Positions 1 to 5,378 of a DNA stretch of 8,219 nt are shown piece after piece; the stretch's first letter is position 1; every line of letters begins with the position of its first letter. Source of the stretch: Chloroflexota bacterium. GTDB lineage: Bacteria; Chloroflexota; Anaerolineae; UBA7937; JACPPX01. The stretch is from assembly GCA_016190785.1 (NCBI GenBank), contig JACPPX010000042.1, forward strand, positions 1 to 8,219, read 5' to 3'. A model generated the notes under the pieces. The model searched no databases. It was not told where the DNA came from and saw only the letters and a list, made by a program, of their open reading frames with translations. Both the position numbers and the translations under genes were made by a program.

Positions 1-20
1 CCTCACCCTAACCCTCTCCA
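1..20. repeat. Partial CCCTCACCC/CCCTCTCC intergenic repeat at the window edge
   Basis: The first 19 bases (cctcaccctaaccctctcc) closely match the left half of the hairpin element at 4329-4366 (cctcacccttccctctcc), with one small indel. Pyrimidine-rich elements of this kind usually sit between genes. Here it lies inside a reading frame that is open to the left edge, so either the frame is accidental before about position 41 or an element has disrupted the 5' end of the gene. Only one arm is visible. Confidence 0.4.
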
Positions 21-607
21 GTTCGGTCTTTGCCAGCAAGGTTCAATTTTTTGCGCCCACAGTCTGGGGCGGGTTTTGTGTAGGGGACCCTGGGGATGAG
101 ATGAAGCTAGTATTTCGGTGGACCCGCAACGCCACTCTCACCGGGGATCCGGCTGTGGTGATACTGGACTGCAGCGGGGAGGGAGAAGGCTTTGAGGAAG
201 CCCTGCCCAACATGCCGAAGGGGGCCAATGATTATCACATCAAGGTAGACCTCACTGGCATGCCCGACGATTGGTTGTTCTTTTTGGACGGCGAAGACGA
301 GCTGGCTGCTGCCTCGGCCAGCGGTGTCGGGATCCAGAGTGAGGCCGGGATCCAGGATTTTATCCCCTTTGGCTGGGGCGGAGAATGCTTCGGGGACCCG
401 CATTCCAAGATGAGGATAAAATTTTATTGGACCAAGGACGGCAAAAGGGTGGGGGAGCGAGCGTTGGTGAAACTGAACTGCGCCGAGTCGGAGGGCTTTG
501 AAGAACTCCTGCCGGAGATGCCCGGTGTGGCTAACGATTATCACATCCGGATAACCCTGAAAGGCATGCCTGATTTTTGGGAATTTGGGTTCTTCGACCT
601 CGACTAG
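2..607 (+). CDS. Two-copy tandem-domain protein of unknown family, 5' end missing or broken
   Basis: I do not recognise this family. The frame is open from the left edge; the first ATG is at 101 and gives 168 aa. Two units align without gaps at a 103-residue period: unit 1 runs from about nt 41 and unit 2 from nt 350 (residue 84 counted from ATG101). Shared features in order are WGGxC, GDP, an F-x-WT strand, a Cys about 30 residues after the first, GFEE-x-LP, ANDYHI and GMPD-x-W. Unit 1 similarity begins about 20 codons before ATG101: WGGFCVGDP matches WGGECFGDP. ATG101 is therefore probably not the native start. No GTG or TTG occurs in frame upstream. One Cys on each side of the F-x-WT strand suggests a disulfide per unit in an exported protein, as in the neighbour at 909-1376. 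The export signal is outside the window or lost. A degraded gene is possible. Confidence 0.65.
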   Translation, partial: LTLTLSSSVFASKVQFFAPTVWGGFCVGDPGDEMKLVFRWTRNATLTGDPAVVILDCSGEGEGFEEALPNMPKGANDYHIKVDLTGMPDDWLFFLDGEDELAAASASGVGIQSEAGIQDFIPFGWGGECFGDPHSKMRIKFYWTKDGKRVGERALVKLNCAESEGFEELLPEMPGVANDYHIRITLKGMPDFWEFGFFDLD

Positions 608-643
608 CCGTTGGCGGTAGGCCTGTTCTGAAAGCCTAGACCA

Positions 644-677
644 GGGAGTCCCGACGCAAGTCGGGATTCCCTCTTTT
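644..677 (+). terminator. Intrinsic terminator after the tandem-domain gene
   Basis: A 12-bp stem (644-655 with 660-671, one G-T wobble) is closed by a GCAA tetraloop, a GNRA type, and followed by TCTTTT. It lies 37 bp after the stop codon at 605-607. The inner stem TCCCGAC/GTCGGGA has the same sequence as the hairpins at 2293-2312 and 2351-2369. Confidence 0.8.
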
Positions 678-697
678 CCGGTAGGTGGGTTTCCGGC

Positions 698-808
698 TTA
701 CACTCCGGGAAGATAGATATGGGCAATGAGCACCACCCCCAGCCCGATTCTCACTATTCCCGCGGCCAGCCCCGGATCAGTGGGGATGCTTGACAAAGCC
801 AGGAGATA
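698..808 (-). pseudogene. Remnant 3' end of a duplicated nickel/cobalt transporter gene
   Basis: Bases 693-773 match 1472-1552, the 3' end of the intact transporter gene, at 74 of 81 positions by hand count. The minus-strand frame reads GLAAGIVRIGLGVVLIAH followed by IYLPGV and a TAA stop; the intact copy reads GLAAGVVSIGLGAVLIAH, then IYLPGA and TGA. Most differences are silent or conservative, so the copy was probably under selection for a time after duplication. Upstream the match continues to the SWL codons (agccaggaga, 798-807) but with about 11 extra bases, which shifts the frame. Nothing of the remaining transporter is visible, so this is a truncated pseudogene. Confidence 0.8.
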
Positions 809-810
809 TT

Positions 811-876
811 ATGGGTCAAAAATGGGAGAAAGGAGGTGAGGGAGAGGATACCAGCTACGAAATTTTTGAGCACTAA
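811..876 (+). CDS. Candidate 21-aa small ORF or gene-start relic
   Basis: ATG at 811 is preceded by AGGAGA (801-806) at 4-base spacing and opens a 21-codon frame, MGQKWEKGGEGEDTSYEIFE plus H, ending in TAA. It lies between the transporter remnant and the secreted-protein gene. The last residues, SYEIFEH, resemble the N-terminal start of archease-family proteins (YE-x-xEHTAD), but the frame stops at once and no further match follows. It could be a leader peptide, a relic of a gene start or chance. The Shine-Dalgarno lies inside the region homologous to the transporter copy. Confidence 0.2.
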   Translation: MGQKWEKGGEGEDTSYEIFEH

Positions 877-908
877 GGCTTCATCCCAATACTAGCGAAG
901 GAGGAAAA

Positions 909-1376
909 ATGAAAATCAGGAGAGTTCTCTTAGTTTTGTTCTTGGGTGCTCTGGGGGCAATCAGTGTGGCCTCGGTGGCCTTGGGGAACACGGAATCCGG
1001 GCCGCGAGCGAATGTGAGCCCGGACCATTTAGGATCCTATTTCCTGAGCACCTACTGCTCTGGCGGGGAATTCTTCCGCGAAAAAGTAACATTTTGGTGG
1101 ACCAGAAATGGTGTTCGTGTTGGCCCCAAGGTGACTGCGGAATGCAGTAGCGACGATGGGGAAGTTTATTCCGATACCTTTGCTATTCCCCATGGCGTCA
1201 CCGATTACCATTTCAGGGTCCGGGTCTGGAATACGGATTCCGGGGAAAGCAGCGTCTGCAAGTCTGGTCAGCGGTTCCCCGAAGAAGTGCTGCCAGACGG
1301 TGGCGGCTATTCCAGTTACGGGTATTGCTACCTTTCCGATGGGGACCGTGGAGGATGGTGGATTTACTATGACTAG
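909..1376 (+). CDS. Small secreted protein with one copy of the WT/DYH domain, unknown family
   Basis: 155 aa. ATG909 follows AAGGAGG (898-904) at 4-base spacing. Residues 1-26 form a signal peptide: basic MKIRR, a hydrophobic core and a likely cleavage after ALG26, so the product is exported. Residues about 43-106 match the repeat units of the gene at 2-607: Cys50, F-x-WT-x-N-G (62-68), RVG, Cys79, P-x-GV-x-DYH (94-101) and the RV strand. Two more cysteines (117, 140) and an aromatic, Gly-rich tail (GGGYSSYGYCY, ending WWIYYD) lie beyond the domain. Four cysteines in an exported protein suggest two disulfides. The gene converges on the transporter gene, with a stem-loop between them. It is a diverged paralogue of the upstream gene. 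The function is unknown; small beta-sandwich surface or envelope proteins are a reasonable guess only. Confidence 0.75.
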   Translation: MKIRRVLLVLFLGALGAISVASVALGNTESGPRANVSPDHLGSYFLSTYCSGGEFFREKVTFWWTRNGVRVGPKVTAECSSDDGEVYSDTFAIPHGVTDYHFRVRVWNTDSGESSVCKSGQRFPEEVLPDGGGYSSYGYCYLSDGDRGGWWIYYD

Positions 1377-1421
1377 GGGTTGATAAAGACCACAACATCG
1401 CTTCGACGGTTTAGCAAGAAA

Positions 1422-1457
1422 GGGGGTCCCGAAGTTGAGTCGGGGCCCTCGCTTTTT
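1422..1457 (+). terminator. Intrinsic terminator between convergent genes
   Basis: GGGTCCCGA (1424-1432) pairs with TCGGGGCCC (1440-1448) with one G-T wobble, extended by two further pairs, over a 7-base loop, followed by TTTTT at 1453-1457. It serves the secreted-protein gene. On the other strand the hairpin is followed only by a weak T-rich stretch, so it may act partly for the transporter too. Its place matches the hairpin at 644-677 in the duplicated block. Confidence 0.75.
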
Positions 1458-1476
1458 CCATGAGTGACTTTCCGGC

Positions 1477-2223
1477 TCACGCTCCGGGAAGATAAATATG
1501 GGCAATGAGCACCGCCCCCAGCCCGATGCTCACCACTCCCGCGGCCAGCCCCACTTTCTCGTTGAGCCAGGAGAATCGCTCGGCGGATATAGCCAGGGGG
1601 AGGCCCATCAGGCTGGAAACCATAAGCATCCCCCCAATAGAGCCCAGCCCAAAGAGCAGGATATAGGCCAGGCCCTGCACGGCTGAGCGTGCCGTAGTGA
1701 GCACCAGGAGAAGAAGAGCGGCGCTACCCGCCAGACCGTGGATCATCCCCACCAATAGCGATTTGGGGCGGAGCCGGAAATCGTGGAAAAACCCAGCCCA
1801 GAATGAGCGGCTCTCTGGACTAGGGTGGGCATGTGTATGCTCTGCCTCGCTGGCTTGCTGGGGATGAAGGTGAAAGTGGGCTTCGGCACCGGGGTGCTGG
1901 TGGGGGTGGGCGTGGAGCCGCCGCTTGCGGTAAGCCCTTAGACTCTGCCACCCCAATACCACCAGCATCACCCCCACTGCTAACTCCATAAGTGTGGCAA
2001 TGCCCTCGGGGATGCTCACCTGCAAAAATAGCACGGCCAGACCAACAACAAGCAGGGTGAGGGTGTGGCCCAGCCCCCAGGATAAGCCCACTGCCGCCGA
2101 ACGGAGCAGGCTCCGCTCACTGGCCACGATGGTGGAGACGGCCACCACATGGTCGGGGTCCAGGGCGTGCTTTAGCCCCAGGGTGAAACCAAGGATAAGA
2201 GTGGTGATAAGTTGTGGGTCCAT
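1477..2223 (-). CDS. Nickel/cobalt transporter, NiCoT/UreH-like membrane protein
   Basis: 248 aa integral membrane protein, expected to carry Ni(II) or Co(II) across the inner membrane. The first helix holds GLKHALDPDH: His19 and Asp24-His25 form the HX4DH signature of NiCoT/UreH metal permeases. A second family motif, GMIHGLAGSA, is at 159-168. Hydrophobic segments lie at about 4-18, 45-68, 76-95, 155-176, 182-210 and 224-244. Between helices 3 and 4 is a His-rich loop, with ten histidines between residues 104 and 133, of the type that collects metal ions. The start is supported by AGGAAGAG just upstream on the coding strand. No urease, hydrogenase or cobalamin genes are in the window, so nickel versus cobalt cannot be decided. 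A broken copy of its 3' end lies at 698-808. A TauE-like or RcnA-like relative is less likely, given the HX4DH motif. Confidence 0.85.
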   Translation of the reverse strand: MDPQLITTLILGFTLGLKHALDPDHVVAVSTIVASERSLLRSAAVGLSWGLGHTLTLLVVGLAVLFLQVSIPEGIATLMELAVGVMLVVLGWQSLRAYRKRRLHAHPHQHPGAEAHFHLHPQQASEAEHTHAHPSPESRSFWAGFFHDFRLRPKSLLVGMIHGLAGSAALLLLVLTTARSAVQGLAYILLFGLGSIGGMLMVSSLMGLPLAISAERFSWLNEKVGLAAGVVSIGLGAVLIAHIYLPGA

Positions 2224-2230
2224 CTCTTCC

Positions 2231-2323
2231 TGTCATCCTCGGCGACGGGAAGCATGCCCAGGCCATGGATCGGTGCTACAGGGAGGTGCTTCGTCCCGAC
2301 TGCGGTCGGGACTCAGCATGACA
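2231..2323. repeat. MITE-like element with TGTCAT...ATGACA ends and inner hairpin
   Basis: The stretch begins TGTCATCCT and ends ATGACA, which are inverted 6-bp ends. Near its right end it holds a perfect 8-bp hairpin, GTCCCGAC-TGCG-GTCGGGAC (2293-2312). It begins only 7 bp upstream of the transporter start codon, so it probably lies within that gene's leader. No protein is encoded. Confidence 0.5.
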
Positions 2324-2330
2324 AAAGAAT

Positions 2331-2388
2331 TGTCATCCTGAACCCGACTTGTCCCGACAAAGTCGGGACGGGGGAGGGTGAAGGATCT
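2331..2388. repeat. Second TGTCATCCTGA...GAAGGATCT element
   Basis: It begins TGTCATCCTGAAC, contains a perfect 8-bp hairpin GTCCCGAC-AAA-GTCGGGAC (2351-2369) and ends GTGAAGGATCT. TGTCATCCTGA...GAAGGATCT is the general pattern of a widespread class of bacterial intergenic repeats. It is adjacent to, and shares its first nine bases and stem with, the element at 2231-2323. Confidence 0.5.
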
Positions 2389-2403
2389 CCCTAGGTCGGC
2401 ATA

Positions 2404-2463
2404 GCCCTGATTTGTCAGGGCGACGGCGACCCTACATCACTCCAATGCCTCGCTCTCGGAGTG
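2404..2463. repeat. Two short hairpins in the 2.2-2.5 kb intergenic cluster
   Basis: GCCCTGA-TTTG-TCAGGGC (2404-2421) is a perfect 7-bp hairpin. CACTCC (2438-2443) pairs with GGAGTG (2458-2463) across a 14-base loop. Neither is followed by a T-tract on either strand, so they do not look like terminators. No open frame of note overlaps them. Confidence 0.4.
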
Positions 2464-2488
2464 GTGTCAGATGTTACCATCTGACACC
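2463..2488. repeat. Perfect 11-bp hairpin, GGTGTCAGATG arm
   Basis: 2463-2473 pairs perfectly with 2478-2488 over a TTAC loop. Both its arm (TGTCAG) and its TTAC/GTAA loop resemble the hairpin at 2504-2531, so the two look like copies of one palindromic repeat. No T-tract follows. Confidence 0.6.
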
Positions 2489-2503
2489 TGACGATGCGAA
2501 GCA

Positions 2504-2531
2504 TGCTGTCAGGAGGTAACTCCTGACAGCA
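2504..2531. repeat. Perfect 12-bp hairpin immediately after thrS
   Basis: TGCTGTCAGGAG (2504-2515) pairs with CTCCTGACAGCA (2520-2531) over a GTAA loop. It begins 3 bases beyond the thrS stop on the transcribed strand. A stem of this strength at the mRNA 3' end could protect or help end the thrS transcript, but the sequence after it (tgcttcgcatcg, transcript sense) is not a T-tract, so it is not a classical intrinsic terminator. Confidence 0.6.
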
Positions 2532-2534
2532 CTT

Positions 2535-4307
2535 TCAGTTAGTTCGTTTTTCTCCAATAGCCTGCAAAGCAATGGTCAGGAAATCCTCCATGCTCTTCTT
2601 CCCCAGGTCCTCCTCCGTACGCAGCCGGACCGAGACCGCGCCTTCCTCCGCTTCGCGGTCTCCCACCACCAGCATATAGGGGATTTTCTGCAACTGGGCA
2701 TCGCGGATCTTGGCCTGCATCCTCTCCGGTCGGTCATCGATCACGGTGCGCAGGCCATTTTCCTTGAGTCTGGCCTCCACCATCTGCGCGTACAAGAGGT
2801 GCCGGTCGGCGATGGGGATGATTACCGCCTGCACCGGAGCCAGCCACACCGGGAAGGCTCCGGCATAGTGCTCGATTAGGACCCCAAAGAAGCGTTCGAC
2901 CGAGCCTAAAAGCGCGCGGTGGATCATATAGGGACGGTGGGGTACCCCGTCCTCCCCAGCAAATGAGAGGTCGAACCGCTCCGGAAGGTTGAAGTCGAAT
3001 TGCACCGTGGTCAGTTGCCATTCCCGCCCCAGGGCGTCTTTGACCTTGAGATCGATCTTGGGGCCATAGAAGGCGCCCCCCCCTTCGTCGAGTTCATATT
3101 CCAGGCCGACTTGCTGGATAGCATGCTGGAGGGAAGCCTCGGCTCTTCTCCATTGCTCGACCTCTCCTACTGCTTTCTCCGGTCTCGTCGCCAGATAAGC
3201 TTTTATCTCCATGAAGCCAAAGGCTCCCAAGATTCGCCGCGCAAACTGCACTACGGATATTACTTCTTCCTCCAGTTGGTCCGGCCGCAGGAAGATGTGG
3301 GCATCATCAATGGTAAAGCCGCGCACCCGCAAGAGCCCGTGGAGCACTCCCGAGCGCTCATAGCGATACACCGCTCCCAATTCGGAGATGCGCAGGGGGA
3401 GTTCGCGGTAGGAACGGAGCCGGCTCTTATAAACCAATATATGGAAGGGACAGTTCATGGGCTTGACGAAGTACTCCTGCCCCTCGATGTCCATGGGCGA
3501 GTACATGTTCTCGCGGAAGAAATCGAGGTGGCCACTTATTTCCCACAGCGCCCCCTTCCCGATGTGAGGGGTGTAGGATAATTGATAGCCGGCGTCAAGG
3601 TGTTCCTGCGTCAGATAATCCTCGATGAGGTGGCGGACCAGGGCCCCCTTGGGATGCCAGAGGATGAGTCCCGCCCCGGTTTCATCGTGGATGCTGAATA
3701 AATCCAGTTCCTTGCCTAGTTTGCGGTGATCCCGCCGCTCGGCCTCGGCCAACCTTTCCAGGTAATCATCCAGTTCCTGGCGGCTGGGGAAGACCGTGCC
3801 GTAGATTCGTTGCAATTGCGGCCGCTTCTCGTCCCCCCGCCAATAAGCCCCAGCGATATTGAGCAGTTTTAACCCCTCGGCGGCCACCTCCCCGGTATGG
3901 GCCACATGTGGGCCACGGCAGAGATCCGTGAAATTGTCGTGAGTGTAGATAGAAACTCTATCCACTGGTTTTTGCTGGGCCTCGCCATGTTCCCCCATCT
4001 CTCCCTTGGCCAGGGCCTCGATCAGTTCTAGTTTATATGGCTGGTTGGTAAATATCTTTCTCCCCTCGGCGGTAGACACCTCCTTGTGCAGGAAGGGATG
4101 CTTTCCGGCGATGACTTCCCGCATCCGCCGCTCGATGGCTGCCAAGTCCTCGGGGGTCAGCGGGCGGGGGAGGTCAAAGTCGTAGTAGAACCCCTCCTCA
4201 ATGGCCGGGCCGATCCCCAGTTTGGCCGCGGGGAAAAGTTCCAAGACCGCCTGGGCCATAATGTGCGATGCCGAATGGCGCATGGCTTGCAGTTTATCCT
4301 TTTCCAT
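2535..4307 (-). CDS. thrS: Threonyl-tRNA synthetase lacking the TGS domain
   Basis: 590 aa class II synthetase that charges tRNA-Thr with threonine in the cytoplasm. The N-terminal TGS domain of the longer family form (E. coli ThrRS is 642 aa) is absent. The protein starts directly in the editing domain, with HSASH (His11, His15) and LCRGPH (Cys130, His134) as the editing-site residues that clear mischarged serine. The catalytic core follows: zinc ligands Cys286 (MNCPFH), His337 (DDAH) and His463 (MIHRA); motif 2 at about 314-332 (YRYERSG...RVRGFT); motif 3 at 463-473 (HRALLGSVERF). The anticodon-binding domain occupies about 490-585. The start is fixed by AAGGAGG (4312-4318) 4 bases before ATG. 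It lies 112 bp downstream of the EamA permease gene on the same strand, with no T-tract terminator between, so it probably shares the T-box-controlled transcript. All catalytic residues I can check are present. Confidence 0.96.
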   Translation of the reverse strand: MEKDKLQAMRHSASHIMAQAVLELFPAAKLGIGPAIEEGFYYDFDLPRPLTPEDLAAIERRMREVIAGKHPFLHKEVSTAEGRKIFTNQPYKLELIEALAKGEMGEHGEAQQKPVDRVSIYTHDNFTDLCRGPHVAHTGEVAAEGLKLLNIAGAYWRGDEKRPQLQRIYGTVFPSRQELDDYLERLAEAERRDHRKLGKELDLFSIHDETGAGLILWHPKGALVRHLIEDYLTQEHLDAGYQLSYTPHIGKGALWEISGHLDFFRENMYSPMDIEGQEYFVKPMNCPFHILVYKSRLRSYRELPLRISELGAVYRYERSGVLHGLLRVRGFTIDDAHIFLRPDQLEEEVISVVQFARRILGAFGFMEIKAYLATRPEKAVGEVEQWRRAEASLQHAIQQVGLEYELDEGGGAFYGPKIDLKVKDALGREWQLTTVQFDFNLPERFDLSFAGEDGVPHRPYMIHRALLGSVERFFGVLIEHYAGAFPVWLAPVQAVIIPIADRHLLYAQMVEARLKENGLRTVIDDRPERMQAKIRDAQLQKIPYMLVVGDREAEEGAVSVRLRTEEDLGKKSMEDFLTIALQAIGEKRTN

Positions 4308-4328
4308 CTCTCCTCCTTTTTATGGGCT

Positions 4329-4366
4329 CCCTCACCCTTCCCTCTCCCCGAAGGGTAGAGGGAGAG
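4329..4366. repeat. CCCTCACCC/GGGAGAG hairpin element between permease gene and thrS
   Basis: CCCTCT (4340-4345) pairs with AGAGGG (4357-4362), and CCC/GGG inside closes on a 4-base loop. On the transcribed (minus) strand the loop is TTCG, giving a C(UUCG)G tetraloop with one bulged base. No T-tract follows, so it looks like an intergenic repeat or RNA-processing hairpin rather than a terminator. Its left arm is related to the first 20 bases of the window. Confidence 0.5.
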
Positions 4367-4419
4367 CAGATTGGAGTTGAGGCATCTCTATTCTCGAGCA
4401 TTCTCGCTCTGTTGGCTTG

Positions 4420-5331
4420 CTATCCCCGAGTATCGACGCGATGGGCAATTGCTGCTTGGGGAGCAGGGGAGAGACGGGTCACGGTTACCCCGGCCAGGAC
4501 GATCCCACCCCCCAGTATGTGTCCCCAGGTGATTACTTCTCCCAGGGTGATGACTGCCACGATCACCGCCACCACCGGGATGAGGTTGCCATAAACCATA
4601 GTTTTGGTGGGGCCCAGTTCCCCAATGCCTCTGAACCACAGGACATAAGCGATGACCGATGAAAAAACTACAGCATATCCCAGCCCCAACCAGGAGGTCA
4701 CGGATACTTGCCCCCAGTTCTGGCTGGCGATGCTCGGCAAACCAAAGGGGATGAGGAGTAAAGTCCCGGCAAATATGGCCCAGGTCATCATCTTTAGCGA
4801 CGAATAGTTTTTTAGCAGGCTCTTGGCCAGAACCGCGCTCATCGCCGCCCCGGCCGCCGCCCCCAGGGAAAGGACATCTCCCAGCAGGCTCTGGGAGCCG
4901 ATTGAAAAGTCGGTCCCGCTGGCGCGGACAATGAGGATCACCCCCAAGAAAGAGAGGACAATTCCCCCCACCTGCCGCCAGGTAATCTTCTCCTCGCCGA
5001 ACGCACTCCCGAATACGGCAGTGAAGACCGGGGCGGTGGCGATGAGCAGGGAAGAGTTGGAGGCAGTGGTCAGATCTATGCCGATAGTGAAGAAGATATG
5101 ATAGATAGTGATGGCCGTCACCCCCACCAAAGCCACTCGTAGCCAGTCCGGGCGGCGGATGGTGGCCGGATTCTCCAACCGCCACAGTATGGCCAGCATC
5201 ATTACTGCCGTTGCTACAAAACGCAGGGTGGCGAAGGCCAGGGGGCTGATCTCCGCCACGCTGAACTTGATTACGCTGAAAACCGAGCCCCAGATAAGGA
5301 CTACGATCAAGATCCAGAAATCAGTAGGCAT
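4420..5331 (-). CDS. EamA-family (DMT superfamily) permease under T-box control
   Basis: 303 aa inner-membrane transporter with two EamA repeats (about 5-136 and 150-285), each with about five hydrophobic helices. Family hallmarks visible are IWGSVFSVIK in helix 1, the ATAPVFTAVFG...GEE segment ending repeat 1, and the matching GNLIPVVAVIVAV...GE segment in repeat 2. Members move amino acids or other small metabolites; RhtA, a threonine/homoserine exporter, belongs here, but the substrate cannot be read from sequence. I chose ATG5331 because AAAGGAGG (5339-5346) lies 7 bases upstream. The frame could begin at a GTG at 5397, but that codon lies inside the T-box motif and the extra residues would span the terminator. 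The gene follows the riboswitch directly and precedes thrS. Control by uncharged tRNA would suit an uptake role better than export. Confidence 0.9.
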   Translation of the reverse strand: MPTDFWILIVVLIWGSVFSVIKFSVAEISPLAFATLRFVATAVMMLAILWRLENPATIRRPDWLRVALVGVTAITIYHIFFTIGIDLTTASNSSLLIATAPVFTAVFGSAFGEEKITWRQVGGIVLSFLGVILIVRASGTDFSIGSQSLLGDVLSLGAAAGAAMSAVLAKSLLKNYSSLKMMTWAIFAGTLLLIPFGLPSIASQNWGQVSVTSWLGLGYAVVFSSVIAYVLWFRGIGELGPTKTMVYGNLIPVVAVIVAVITLGEVITWGHILGGGIVLAGVTVTRLSPAPQAAIAHRVDTRG

Positions 5332-5338
5332 GATTGCG

Positions 5339-5346
5339 CCTCCTTT
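5339..5346 (-). promoter_or_regulatory. Ribosome binding site that fixes the permease start
   Basis: AAAGGAGG on the minus strand, 7 bases before ATG5331. It lies just after the T-tract of the leader terminator, as expected for a T-box-controlled gene, and argues against the longer GTG-initiated reading frame. Confidence 0.85.
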
Positions 5347-5348
5347 AT

Positions 5349-5378
5349 AAAAATAAAAACCGCTCGCCTTGGGGCGAG
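5349..5378 (-). terminator. T-box leader terminator
   Basis: On the minus strand CTCGCC (5378-5373), loop CCAA and GGCGAG (5368-5363) form a 6-bp GC stem, followed by CGG, five T, A, five T (down to 5349). Bases 5376-5369 (CGCCCCAA) also form the 3' side of the antiterminator, so the two folds exclude each other. Confidence 0.9.

Noticed and set aside
790..812. TTGACA (790-795) and TATTAT (807-812) as a promoter for the secreted-protein gene
   Set aside because: The spacing is only 11 bp, too short for a sigma-70 promoter.
866..893. TTGAGC/AATACT as a promoter before ATG909
   Set aside because: Weak -10 match, and the start point would fall on the ribosome binding site.
1029..1505. Minus-strand 158-codon frame
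   Set aside because: Antisense to the secreted-protein gene and its terminator; no RBS or recognisable motif.
2224..2534. Possible CRISPR array or non-coding RNA in the hairpin-rich gap
   Set aside because: Repeats are palindromes of differing sequence and irregular spacing, with no direct repeats and uniform spacers.
3000..3581. Plus-strand 193-codon frame inside thrS
   Set aside because: Antisense shadow of a clearly functional synthetase with all its motifs; the translation has no recognisable features.
4388..5185. Minus-strand 265-codon frame overlapping the permease gene
   Set aside because: An alternate-frame shadow of the permease gene, rich in Gly, His, Arg and Pro with no coherent membrane segments.
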